From Chitinophaga flava (GTDB taxonomy: Bacteria > Bacteroidota > Bacteroidia > Chitinophagales > Chitinophagaceae): a stretch of 64,000 nucleotides of DNA. Positions 49,806 to 58,433 of the stretch are shown here, in pieces (within the stretch, counting starts at the first letter, position 1; every line of letters starts with the position of its first letter). The stretch lies in the NCBI RefSeq assembly GCF_003308995.1, contig NZ_QFFJ01000002.1:868001-932000 (forward strand). The letters run 5' to 3'. The position numbers and the translations under genes are program-made. The notes under the pieces are model-generated. The model was not told the DNA's origin. It made no database searches and was given only the letters and a program-made list of their open reading frames with translations.

Positions 49806-52370
49806 TTATTGTACAACCTCTGACATGCCTTGCATGCCGCCGGCCATGTTCTTACGTTTGAACAGGGTGGCGTCAATTTTACCAAAGCGGTAAGCAAAGT
49901 TGAGGCGGATCATCTGCGGATCACGGAGACGATTGTAGTATTGTGTGAAATACTCACTGGTAGAGTACTGATCTGTTTTACGGCTTCTGAAGATATCGCT
50001 GAAGCTCAGTGTTACAGAGGCAGCATTGTTTTTCAGGAAGCTCTTCTTGATGGCTGCATCCACTGCATAGAAGGAAGCGATGTAACCCTGGGAAGCGTTC
50101 TGTGACTGCTGCATCGAAGGGCCGTCCTGTCTGCCTTTGTTATCGTTGACAGGCAGGTTGGTTTTAGACTGATAAAGACCGGAAAGCTGTACTTCGAAAT
50201 TGAGCGGCAGCTTAAAGGTGTTGTTCAGTTTACCAAACCAGCTCCACATGGCATCCTGCGAAGGTTGTCCTACATTGTCTGTATTGATCTTCGAGTTATA
50301 GATGTTCACATTGGTAGACATGTTCCACCATTTGGTGATGGTATTCATGGCAGTGAGTTCTGCACCCATAGAGTAGCTGGAGTTGGCGTTGATATAGGTG
50401 TTTACCAGCATTTCGCTACCACTGACCGGATCGGATTCCTTGGTGAGGAAGCGGGTGATCAGGTTGTTGGTATGTTTGTAGTACACAGATCCCATGAAGG
50501 TGTTGTTGCCTTTGAATGTTTTCAGGTAAGACAGTTCCACAGACTGGGTGAATTCCGGTACCAGGCCGGGATTACCTTTGGTGATATTCAGTTTGTCAGT
50601 TGAATCGGTGAACGGAATCAGCTGGAAGAAATTGGGACGGTTGATCCTGCGTGTATAGCTAACCTGCAGTTCCTGTGCATTTTTCAGCTTCTGGCTGAGG
50701 AAGATGGACGGGAAGAGGCTCACCGGATAATTGTTTTTGAAATATTGTTTTACGTTGATCAGCTCACCGCTGTAGTCGGAGCTTTCAGCGCGCAGCCCTA
50801 CTTTATAACCAAAGTCTTTGATGCTGTGGGAGATACTGGCGTAGGCAGCATATACGTTGTCCGTGTTTTTGAAATTGTTGGATGCGCCTTGAATCAGTTT
50901 ATAACCGTCCTGTCCGAACATGTAGTTATCGAAATTGCTTTCAGTACGGCGGCTGGACATACGGAGACCGGTTTCCAATTTCAGCTTGGGAGTAAACGGT
51001 TTTACGTAGTCTGTCTGCACCGTGATAAAGGTGATTTTACCATTACCCAGTATCTGTTGTTTGCTGGTGTGGCCCACTGGGCTACCCTGTCCGTTGGTGT
51101 AGTAGTCGGTGGTATAATCTGCGTTGTTGTTGCTTTTGCCACCGAAGTAGTTCGCATCTACGGTGAGTTCTTCTCCTTCTTTAGGGAACAGGTGTTTCAT
51201 ACCGAGTACCAGACCATTCGCATCGAATTGCATGTGGCTGGCGGAGTTACGCTGGCTGTACATGCTGGTTGTGAGGTTTCTGATCGTGTCGGTATTGATA
51301 TCGATGACTTCAGAAGGGTTGAATTCACCGTGTACTTTGATACCGGAGATGGATAATGTGGTACGGTTGGTAGCAAACCAGTCAACACCTACTTTGCCGA
51401 AAGCGAAGCCGCCATTGGTTTTGTTGCTATTGGACTGCAGAATGCGTGTTACGGGATTATCACCGAAGTTGTTACGGTCGGTGGTACCATTGGTGCGGCT
51501 TTTCATCTGGTTGCCCATAGCGCTGGCAGAGAAGTTGATTTTACCCTGACGCAGGTTGAAGTCGGCGCCGCCATTGAGTGCACCGCGTTTGTCTACACCA
51601 GCACGCAGATTACCGTTGTAGCCTGTTTTGCGGTTTTTCTTCAGAACGATGTTGAGGATGCCCGCGTTACCGCCGGAAGCGTCATATTTAGCGGAAGGGT
51701 TGGTGATTACTTCCACGCTTTCGATCGCATCGGCAGGAATCTGTTCGAGGGTGAGGGTAGTGGGGCGACCGTCGATAAACAGCTGGGGATTACCGTTACG
51801 TACGGATACATTACCATCGATGTCTACATTCACGGAAGGAACGTTTTTCACCACGTCGAGGGCAGTACCGCCTGCGCTGACAATATTTTTTTCCACGTTG
51901 AACACCTTTTTATCGATGTCCATCTGCATGAGGGGTTTGGAACCGGTAACGGTTACGCCTTGCAGCTCGGTGGTGCTGGTAGCCAGTTTGATATTGCCGA
52001 GATCTTTGTCTATCGGAGGGAATACTACGGCCTGGGTATATGTTTTATAACCGGTGCCGGAAGCCTGCAATTTGAGCGGGCCTCTGAGGGGTAGTTCATC
52101 GAGGCTGAATTCACCGTTGGTTTTGGTGAGCACACCTTTTACCAGTACGTCCTTCATTTTTTTGGTGGCTGTGTCCATACGGCCCTGCAGGATGATGACG
52201 GAGGCATAACCGATTGGTTTACCTTCGGAATCGATCAATTTCCCATATACATGTCCGATATTGCCTGGTCCTTTGCCGGCCATGCCGCCCGGTCCTTTGG
52301 CGCCCGGAGCTTGCGCACTGGCCTGCATTGCGAGCAGGAAGAGCATGATAAACGAGTAGATTTTTCGCAT
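49806..52370 (-). CDS. TonB-dependent outer-membrane beta-barrel receptor
   Basis: 854 residues from the ATG at 52368-52370; the in-frame extension to 52508 covers the LytTR stop region and is not used. A signal peptide (SFIMLFLLAMQASAQ) is followed by a Gly-rich stretch, then a carboxypeptidase-regulatory-like domain (VYGKLIDSEGKPIGYASVII). The plug follows (LDVVKNVPSVNVDIDGNVSVRNG), then a barrel of the outer-membrane beta-barrel family 3 type with NPSAKYDASGGNAGILNIVLK. This architecture lacks a SusD partner, so the cargo is unclear, perhaps a metal chelate or peptide. It lies 97 bp after the LytTR gene, so co-regulation by that pair is possible. Confidence 0.88.
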   Translation of the reverse strand: MRKIYSFIMLFLLAMQASAQAPGAKGPGGMAGKGPGNIGHVYGKLIDSEGKPIGYASVIILQGRMDTATKKMKDVLVKGVLTKTNGEFSLDELPLRGPLKLQASGTGYKTYTQAVVFPPIDKDLGNIKLATSTTELQGVTVTGSKPLMQMDIDKKVFNVEKNIVSAGGTALDVVKNVPSVNVDIDGNVSVRNGNPQLFIDGRPTTLTLEQIPADAIESVEVITNPSAKYDASGGNAGILNIVLKKNRKTGYNGNLRAGVDKRGALNGGADFNLRQGKINFSASAMGNQMKSRTNGTTDRNNFGDNPVTRILQSNSNKTNGGFAFGKVGVDWFATNRTTLSISGIKVHGEFNPSEVIDINTDTIRNLTTSMYSQRNSASHMQFDANGLVLGMKHLFPKEGEELTVDANYFGGKSNNNADYTTDYYTNGQGSPVGHTSKQQILGNGKITFITVQTDYVKPFTPKLKLETGLRMSSRRTESNFDNYMFGQDGYKLIQGASNNFKNTDNVYAAYASISHSIKDFGYKVGLRAESSDYSGELINVKQYFKNNYPVSLFPSIFLSQKLKNAQELQVSYTRRINRPNFFQLIPFTDSTDKLNITKGNPGLVPEFTQSVELSYLKTFKGNNTFMGSVYYKHTNNLITRFLTKESDPVSGSEMLVNTYINANSSYSMGAELTAMNTITKWWNMSTNVNIYNSKINTDNVGQPSQDAMWSWFGKLNNTFKLPLNFEVQLSGLYQSKTNLPVNDNKGRQDGPSMQQSQNASQGYIASFYAVDAAIKKSFLKNNAASVTLSFSDIFRSRKTDQYSTSEYFTQYYNRLRDPQMIRLNFAYRFGKIDATLFKRKNMAGGMQGMSEVVQ

Positions 52371-52467
52371 TGTAAATAGTTCTTGAAGATGCAAAAATAG
52401 ATTTGCCGAATCGATTTTTTCGGCAAATGAGATGAGCGGTTGAAATTTTGATACAAAACCGGTTTTA

Positions 52468-53175
52468 TCAGGGTTGACTTTTTCCGGCGATGGCATAGAG
52501 TGTGTCACGGTAGGTATCGCCTACGGGCAACTCGGTTTCCTCAAGGAACACGCTGTTCTTGCGGATGGCCGTGATAGCAGCCACGGATACGATATATGAC
52601 TTATGTACCCGGATAAATTTCGCAGGCGGCAGCTGTTCTTCCAGTCCCTTGATGCTCATGCGCGTCACCACCGGTTTGGCTGAACCTTTCAGGTGGATTT
52701 TGACATAATCCTTCAGCCCTTCTATCCAGATGATATCGGAGAAGACAATTTTAAAAAGACTATAGTCCACATTCACAAAGAAAAAGTCGCTTTGCTCCTT
52801 ACCGGTTTTGCCGGCGGCTTTGAGCTGAAACAGTTCATGGGCTTTGTTACAGGCTTTGATAAAACGTTCCAGGGATACCGGTTTTACCAGGTAGTCGGTC
52901 ACATCAAGATTAAATCCTTCCAGTGCATATTTTTCGTAGGCAGTAATCAGGATCACCAGGGGTTTGCTGGACATAGACTGTAAAAACTGCAGCCCGGTAA
53001 GGCCGGGCATCTGAATATCCAGGAAAATAAGATCTACCTGCTGGGTACGCAGCACTTCCATAGCCTCAAAAGCATTGTTACATTTCGCTATCAGTTGTAG
53101 ATATGGCACCATGCTGATGTTGTCTTCCAGAAGATCCAACGCCAGTGGTTCATCATCAATGGCAATACATCTCAT
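52468..53175 (-). CDS. LytTR-type response regulator
   Basis: 235 residues. The receiver domain has phospho-acceptor Asp53 in LIFLDIQMPG and the conserved Lys in YLVKPVSLE. The C-terminal LytTR DNA-binding domain shows WIEGLKDYVKIHL and FIRVHKSYIVSVAAITAI. It pairs with the histidine kinase at 53214-54257, whose stop lies 38 bp upstream. LytTR/LytS pairs in Bacteroidota commonly sense cell-surface states. The neighbouring receptor gene is a plausible target. Confidence 0.92.
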   Translation of the reverse strand: MRCIAIDDEPLALDLLEDNISMVPYLQLIAKCNNAFEAMEVLRTQQVDLIFLDIQMPGLTGLQFLQSMSSKPLVILITAYEKYALEGFNLDVTDYLVKPVSLERFIKACNKAHELFQLKAAGKTGKEQSDFFFVNVDYSLFKIVFSDIIWIEGLKDYVKIHLKGSAKPVVTRMSIKGLEEQLPPAKFIRVHKSYIVSVAAITAIRKNSVFLEETELPVGDTYRDTLYAIAGKSQP

Positions 53176-53213
53176 CGATATCTCTTGATTTTAACAGTCT
53201 CAGATTTTGGCAT

Positions 53214-54257
53214 TCAATGTAGGTTCAACTGCAATGTTACGTAAAACCAGTCATCTTTTGAATTTATCTGCAGCACATAATCATTTCCATAAAGCAGGTT
53301 GAGCCGGCGCTTTACGTTGGCCAGTCCTATTCCGCTGGTTTTGTCTTTCACTTCTTCCGAAAGATGATTGTATTTGTTTCTCACCGCAAAAAAAAGTTTA
53401 TCGGCGGTGGTAAACAGGTTGATATCGATCTGGGCATGCATAATGAAACCGGTACCATGTTTAAAGGCATTTTCCACAAACGGGATCAGCAGCATGGGTT
53501 CAATTTCATAATGGTTATGCGGCACATTCATTTCTACATTGATTTCCACATTTTGACCAAAGCGCTGACGCTGGAGGTCGATATAACTCTGTAAGTACTC
53601 TACTTCCCGCTGCAGGGGCATTTTTTCCTCGTCGGCTTCGTACAACATGTAACGCATGAGGGAAGACAACTTGATCAGCGAAGGTTCCAGCAGATCAGAT
53701 TTTTTCCGGGCCAGCGACACCATGTTATTGAGTACATTAAACATAAAATGCGGGCTTACCTGAGAACGTAGCAGCGATAGTTCCGTTTTCAGATTTTCAT
53801 TTTCCCGGGCGCTGACTTTACGTTCCAGCATAATCCGCTCCCGTATCATCTGATAAGCCGTGCTGGCAGAGAGTATAAACAGAAAGGTGAAAAAGCTGAA
53901 GAGGATGGTGGGCTTCGGGTCTACCGTTGTCCGCTGGAGATAAAACCGCTCAAACGTATAACGGCTGACAAAATAAAACGTCAGCATCAGCATCAGCACG
54001 CCCACATATTCCACTATCCGTTTTTTCTGCACCAGGGCAGGTATCAGCAGAAAAGCATTGATATAAAAGAAAACTACCTGTATCAGGTAAAATCCCATCA
54101 GAAAATAAAACCAGGCTTCACGCTCTGCCTGTTCACTGGAAGAAACCGGCTTTTCATAAGTAGGTTTCAGCAGGAAAGGAAGGGAAAACAACAATGCCCA
54201 CACCAATGCATGCGTAGCAACAATTGCCCATTTGCGGTTATACCATTCGTTAGCCAT
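53214..54257 (-). CDS. LytS-type sensor histidine kinase
   Basis: 347 residues. Four hydrophobic helices in the first ~140 residues form a membrane input domain. The short His_kinase domain has His170 in QVSPHFMFNVLNN, and the C-terminal ATPase part includes PFVENAFKHGTG and SGIGLANVKRRL. This is the small LytS/YehU family, not a HisKA kinase. It is cotranscribed with the LytTR regulator. Input ligand not evident. Confidence 0.92.
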   Translation of the reverse strand: MANEWYNRKWAIVATHALVWALLFSLPFLLKPTYEKPVSSSEQAEREAWFYFLMGFYLIQVVFFYINAFLLIPALVQKKRIVEYVGVLMLMLTFYFVSRYTFERFYLQRTTVDPKPTILFSFFTFLFILSASTAYQMIRERIMLERKVSARENENLKTELSLLRSQVSPHFMFNVLNNMVSLARKKSDLLEPSLIKLSSLMRYMLYEADEEKMPLQREVEYLQSYIDLQRQRFGQNVEINVEMNVPHNHYEIEPMLLIPFVENAFKHGTGFIMHAQIDINLFTTADKLFFAVRNKYNHLSEEVKDKTSGIGLANVKRRLNLLYGNDYVLQINSKDDWFYVTLQLNLH

Positions 54258-54351
54258 GCCGCAATTTAGGCATTAATGGGCATCCCGGGGATTTGTTGCG
54301 ACCAACGGGCGTATTTGCACGATGATCACACAGTGCATTCTTGGCGTGATC

Positions 54352-55665
54352 TTAATGTTTGGGTGAAAAATAGCTGGCTCCTGTTGTGATATTAGCTTTC
54401 AGGTCACTGAGAATAGAATATAGCCCGAAGTAAGTACGGTTGATGTACAGGCTGTGCCTGGAACCTCTGGCTACCTTGGATTCCCTGATTTCCTTCATAT
54501 TGTAAAGCTCATCCATGTACGCATAGATTTCATTGAAATAAACTTCATTGCCGAAATCAAAGTTATCTACGGTAAAAGGCAGGGTGAGCAGATCGATCAT
54601 ATGCTGGAAAAGCCCGCTGAAGAAAGCTATTTCTTTGGGCGTATCGCTGGGATGGATCATTTCCAGGTTGGTATATATTTCATGCCGGCGTTTTTCATCT
54701 TTCAAGACTTCCTTATCGGTGAGCAGGAAGTAGTTGTAATAGAAATCTTCCGGTATTTCTTTCACACAACCGAAGTCGAAGATACCTACGGTACCATCGG
54801 TCCGCATCAGGAAGTTGCCGGGATGAGGATCTGCATGTACCTGTTTAAGCTGGTGTACCTGGAACTGGTAAAAGTCCCACAGTGCCTGGCCTATTTTATT
54901 ACGGGCTTCCTGGGATGGATTACTCTGCAGGAATTCCTTGAGATGCTGGCCGTCGAGCCAGTCCATGGTGATGATTCTTTCGGATGACAGTTCCGGATAA
55001 TATTGCGGAAACTGCAGATGAGGAATATGGGCACATTGCTGTGAAAGGGCCATGGAACGGGATAGTTCCAGTTTGTAGTCTGTTTCTTCCAGCAGTTTGC
55101 TTTCTATCTCCTCAAAGTATTTATCCATATCCACTTCGTTCATGCCTACAATGCGGATGGCGAAGGGTTTTACGAGACGGAGGTCAGACTTGACACTGTT
55201 GGCCACGCCGGGGTATTGTATTTTCACGGCCAGCTGTTTTCCGTCTTTCCAGGCTTTATGTACCTGGCCGATGGAAGCAGCGTTGGAGGCGTGCATATCA
55301 AATTTATCATACAGCTGGGACGGAGATTTACCCAGTGTTTTAACAAAGGTGTTGACTACCAGCGGCCCGGACAGTGGCGGGGCGCTGTATTGTGACATAG
55401 CAAATTTTTCGGTGTAGGCTTTGGGCAGCATACCTTTATCCATACTGAGCATCTGCGCCACTTTGAGGGCGCTGCCTTTGAGGCTGCTCAGCGTATCGTA
55501 AATATCAGAAGCATTGTCCTGGTGCAATGCATCCTTGCTGACAGAAGGATCTATCAGTTTACGGGTATAATGTTTAATATAATTGGTGCCTACTTTAAGA
55601 CCAGTGCTTACAAATTTTCCAGCCCTCTCCACTTTCGTGGTGGGGATATTGGATTGTTCTTTCAT
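54352..55665 (-). CDS. ABC1/UbiB (AarF) family atypical kinase
   Basis: 437 residues of the ADCK/UbiB kinase-like family. The N-terminal KxGQ-type motif is present as LKVAQMLS with Ala in place of Gly. Then come the Ala-rich nucleotide loop region, AVKIQYPGV with the lysine, and the catalytic-type loop HADPHPGNFLMR followed by DFGCVK. UbiB and COQ8 proteins help ubiquinone synthesis; Bacteroidota make menaquinone, so the role here is less clear. It is preceded 5 bp upstream by a TetR-fold gene, and the two form an operon with a promoter at 56377. No C-terminal membrane anchor is obvious. Confidence 0.85.
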   Translation of the reverse strand: MKEQSNIPTTKVERAGKFVSTGLKVGTNYIKHYTRKLIDPSVSKDALHQDNASDIYDTLSSLKGSALKVAQMLSMDKGMLPKAYTEKFAMSQYSAPPLSGPLVVNTFVKTLGKSPSQLYDKFDMHASNAASIGQVHKAWKDGKQLAVKIQYPGVANSVKSDLRLVKPFAIRIVGMNEVDMDKYFEEIESKLLEETDYKLELSRSMALSQQCAHIPHLQFPQYYPELSSERIITMDWLDGQHLKEFLQSNPSQEARNKIGQALWDFYQFQVHQLKQVHADPHPGNFLMRTDGTVGIFDFGCVKEIPEDFYYNYFLLTDKEVLKDEKRRHEIYTNLEMIHPSDTPKEIAFFSGLFQHMIDLLTLPFTVDNFDFGNEVYFNEIYAYMDELYNMKEIRESKVARGSRHSLYINRTYFGLYSILSDLKANITTGASYFSPKH

Positions 55666-55670
55666 AAAAC

Positions 55671-56297
55671 CTATTTCCGCGTAAAGATGAATTTCCCGAA
55701 GTCCAGCAAAGAGTCCAGTGTGTTGGATTTAATCAGCTGGAAGCTCAGGTTGACGGCTTTTTCGATAGCAGCGTCTGTCATTTCGAAATTGGCGCTGGAA
55801 TCATTGAGCCAGTATTTCAATACAAAAAGAGCCTGTACCCAGAAGCCATGTACATATTGGTCGGAAATATATTTCCGTTCCTTGATTTCGTTGGAGGTAT
55901 AACCTTCTTTAATAAGTTCTCTTACATAGGCATAAAAGGCCTGTTTAAAGGTCTCCAGTTTATTGCGATAGAGGTCGGGCAGTCTGAATTTTTCCCTCTG
56001 CAGGAGGAAGTAGCTGCGGTCGTCCTTTAATTTCTGTACCCAGAGGAAGTAGAAGGCCAGCAGTTTTTCCTGTGCGGAATATTGCTGATAGATTTCATCC
56101 TGGACCAACTGATCGAGTGTTACCTGGAATACAGACAACCAGATATCTTTTTCAATGGCTTCGAGAGAGCTGTAGTCTTCATAAAAAGCGGATTCGCTGA
56201 TGTCGAGCTGTTTACACAGGCTAAATACAGAAACAGGGGCTTTACCGTTTTCCAGCCAGTAAAGTTTATAAGCGTTGCGGATAAGTTGTTTGTCCAT
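55671..56297 (-). CDS. TetR-fold protein, partner of the ABC1 kinase
   Basis: 208 residues. The N-terminal helix-turn-helix is TetR-like (VSVFSLCKQLDISESAFYEDY), but with acidic and poorly basic surroundings. The C-terminal ~130 residues form helices resembling a TetR ligand domain. The next gene, 5 bp later, is an ABC1 (UbiB/COQ8-type) kinase. In eukaryotes COQ8 works with COQ9, which has a TetR fold that binds lipid instead of DNA. Whether this protein is a DNA-binding regulator or a COQ9-like lipid carrier cannot be decided from sequence alone. It is called TetR-family because of the HTH. Confidence 0.75.
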   Translation of the reverse strand: MDKQLIRNAYKLYWLENGKAPVSVFSLCKQLDISESAFYEDYSSLEAIEKDIWLSVFQVTLDQLVQDEIYQQYSAQEKLLAFYFLWVQKLKDDRSYFLLQREKFRLPDLYRNKLETFKQAFYAYVRELIKEGYTSNEIKERKYISDQYVHGFWVQALFVLKYWLNDSSANFEMTDAAIEKAVNLSFQLIKSNTLDSLLDFGKFIFTRK

Positions 56298-56376
56298 ACG
56301 TGCAAGGATTTACTATGTTGTAATACCCCGCCCGGAAAGGCCCGGAGGTTATCATGTGCGGGGAAAACCACTATCA

Positions 56377-56384
56377 CAAATTTA
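56377..56384 (-). promoter_or_regulatory. promoter of the TetR-fold/ABC1 operon
   Basis: TAAATTTG on the minus strand matches TAnnTTTG exactly. A TTG lies about 16 bp upstream (plus-strand CAA at 56401-56403). The gene starts 80 bp downstream. Confidence 0.45.
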
Positions 56385-56535
56385 CGCTTTAGCTGATTAT
56401 CAACGTTGATTTTAACACCACCTTTGCATTTAAATTTTATGCTTTTTATTATTTTTTTAGAGAGATGTGAATGCAATTGACTGATTTATAATGCAGATCT
56501 TTTTTGGCGAAAAACGGAACTATAAAAAAAATATA

Positions 56536-56543
56536 TATCTTTG
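56536..56543 (+). promoter_or_regulatory. strong -7 box upstream of the RtcB gene
   Basis: TATCTTTG is an exact -7 match in a very AT-rich context, followed by GC. Transcription would start near 56550. The RtcB start is ~250 bases further, so there is a long leader with a short frame. Confidence 0.55.
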
Positions 56544-56586
56544 CGTCGTAATTCCTTTTTCTCATCTCTTTAAATACAAAGGAATC

Positions 56587-56631
56587 ATGAAAGAACATAC
56601 CTACATATCGCCTCTTGTAAGCGTTGCCTAA
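56587..56631 (+). CDS. possible 14-residue leader peptide
   Basis: A short frame, MKEHTYISPLVSVA, starts 44 bases after the -7 box. Just before it, ATTCCTTT (56551-56558) can pair with AAAGGAAT (56578-56585), so the AAAGGA-like element in front of the ATG would be hidden in a hairpin. After the stop a small stem (GCGTT/AACGC, 56690-56703) and 170 bases lead to RtcB. The arrangement looks like a regulatory leader, but translation is unproven. Confidence 0.35.
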   Translation: MKEHTYISPLVSVA

Positions 56632-56801
56632 CAGGCATCCGCCGGTTTATTCCCTGAACATTTCTGTAATACCCGGTCTATAGCATGCTGCGTTTTATAA
56701 CGCCGTAATGTTGTGCCCTGCTGTATGCTGTGATATCGTCTCAGCGGATACCCCGTGCTTTTCACATTCATTTTTACTACAACATATTAAATACACATAT
56801 T

Positions 56802-58202
56802 TTGTCTGGTTTAAAAACAAAAGAACTCAGTAAAATAGGCTATACAGATGACAGGGCGAGGAGCCTGGTGATCAATATTATTTCCCGGCATTTCAAACAT
56901 CATCAGAAAGCCGATATTATACAACTGCTGACCGATATTAAAGCCCGTCCGGCAGATTATTTACAGGACGAGGTATTGGGTCCGATCGCTGCCGTTTTCG
57001 CGGAGCAGCCTAAGGAATGTAATTTCCAGTCTTATCAGTTGCTGGAAAAAAGCGGTCAACTTAAAATCTATGGTGCAAAGGAGATAGAGTCATCGGCGCG
57101 TCAGCAGATGGAACTGGCTATGTCTTTACCGGTGACAGTGCAGGGTGCGCTGATGCCTGACGCTCACATGGGTTATGGCCTTCCGGTAGGAGGGGTGCTG
57201 GCCACCGAACAGGCGGTGGTACCTTATGCGGTAGGAGTCGATATCGGCTGCCGCATGGCGCTCACACTTTTTGATGAAGGCGAAAGTTTCCTGAAGCGTT
57301 ATAGTTATCAGCTGAAGGTAGCTTTAAAAGATTATACCCATTTTGGAATGGAAGGCGGCCTTGATTTTTATCAGGAGCATGCGGTGCTGGACAGTCCTGA
57401 TTTCCGTGCTACCACGCTGCTGAAAAGTCTGCATGGCAAGGCAGTAAGACAGCTCGGATCTTCCGGCAGCGGCAACCACTTCGTAGAATTCGGGTTGCTC
57501 ACCTTATCGGAAGACAACTCGTTGTCGTTGCCGCCCAAACAATACCTGGCGCTGTTGTCGCATTCCGGCAGCCGTGGTCTGGGGGCCACTATCGCGCAGC
57601 ACTATACGAAAATAGCGATGGACACCTGTAAACTGCCCCGGTCCGCACAACAGCTGGCCTGGCTGGATATGAACAGCGAAGCAGGACAGGAATACTGGCT
57701 GAGTATGAACCTGGCCGGTGATTATGCCCGTGCCTGTCATCAGCGGATACATCACAACCTGGCCCGGGCTATGGGGCTGAAAGGGCTGGTGACGGTGGAA
57801 AACCATCATAACTTCGCCTGGGAGGAAACGCTAACGGATACACGTAAAGTGATCGTGCACCGTAAAGGCGCTACACCGGCTCATGCCGGCGAACTGGGCA
57901 TCATCCCCGGCAGTATGACTACCGCGGCTTATCTGGTACGTGGCAAAGGTGTGGAAGAAGCGTTGTACTCCGCCTCCCATGGCGCCGGCAGAGCGATGAG
58001 CCGCTCCAGGGCACGGGAGAAAATGACTATGTCTGCCCTGAAAAAAATAGTGTCGGAAGCAGGTGTAACACTGATCGGTGGCAGCGTGGAAGAAAATCCG
58101 CTCGCATATAAGGATATCGAAAAAGTAATCGGCGCTCAGCAGGAGCTGGTAGATATCGAAGGACGGTTTATGCCGGTTATTGTACGGATGAACAAAGAGT
58201 AG
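56802..58202 (+). CDS. rtcB: RtcB RNA ligase (RNA-splicing ligase)
   Basis: 466 residues from a TTG at 56802. The frame is open from 56730, but residues before this show no RtcB similarity, and SGLKTKELSKIGYTDDRARS is a normal family start. The active site is intact: metal Cys150 in VGVDIGCRMAL, histidines in GSGNHFVEFG and HSGSRGLG, and the guanylylated His393 in SASHGAGRAMSR. RtcB joins 2',3'-cyclic phosphate ends to 5'-OH ends in tRNA or damaged RNA with GTP and Mn2+. The partner gene rtcA, the archease and the RtcR regulator are not in the window. It has a long leader. A large palindrome follows the stop. Confidence 0.92.
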   Translation: MSGLKTKELSKIGYTDDRARSLVINIISRHFKHHQKADIIQLLTDIKARPADYLQDEVLGPIAAVFAEQPKECNFQSYQLLEKSGQLKIYGAKEIESSARQQMELAMSLPVTVQGALMPDAHMGYGLPVGGVLATEQAVVPYAVGVDIGCRMALTLFDEGESFLKRYSYQLKVALKDYTHFGMEGGLDFYQEHAVLDSPDFRATTLLKSLHGKAVRQLGSSGSGNHFVEFGLLTLSEDNSLSLPPKQYLALLSHSGSRGLGATIAQHYTKIAMDTCKLPRSAQQLAWLDMNSEAGQEYWLSMNLAGDYARACHQRIHHNLARAMGLKGLVTVENHHNFAWEETLTDTRKVIVHRKGATPAHAGELGIIPGSMTTAAYLVRGKGVEEALYSASHGAGRAMSRSRAREKMTMSALKKIVSEAGVTLIGGSVEENPLAYKDIEKVIGAQQELVDIEGRFMPVIVRMNKE

Positions 58203-58226
58203 CCGTTAAACGGCACATGATAAGTG

Positions 58227-58303
58227 AAGGCAGGCCTATGTGTAGTTTTCCCAAAAAGTATCCAACTTTTTTGGAGGACACTATACATAAAGGGTCTGCC
58301 TTT
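58227..58303. repeat. nested palindrome after rtcB: terminator or IS-derived miniature element
   Basis: Outer arms AAGGCAG (58227-58233) and CTGCCTT (58297-58303) enclose a second pair (TATGTGTAG with CTATACATA, one G-T pair). Inside is a third, CCAAAAAGT near 58251-58259 with ACTTTTTTGG. A T-rich tail TTTGTTTT follows. The inner part resembles the ends of IS3-type elements (TCCAAAAAAGTTGGA style), so it may be a MITE-like remnant that now terminates rtcB. Confidence 0.55.
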
Positions 58304-58433
58304 GTTTTCTGTAATTAAATATTAGGTAAAGTCTTCTAATTAATTATCTAGTAAATATTTATGTTGTTTTATATAAGTTGTTCAGTATATATTACAGCCA
58401 TATTTAACCCATAACCCATAAAAACCTATAAGT

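Larger units (their letters stand above)
56298..56801. other. 504-bp divergent region between the TetR-fold gene and RtcB
   Basis: It contains the minus-strand promoter at 56377, the plus-strand promoter at 56536, a short leader frame at 56587 and an AT-rich stretch at 56440-56540. After 56631 it holds only small hairpins. No tRNA or tRNA-like structure was recognised, although RtcB is an RNA ligase. Confidence 0.6.

Noticed and set aside
56632..56801. possible tRNA or tRNA-like substrate before rtcB
   Set aside because: No cloverleaf, no T-loop GTTCRAnTC and no acceptor pairing could be drawn.
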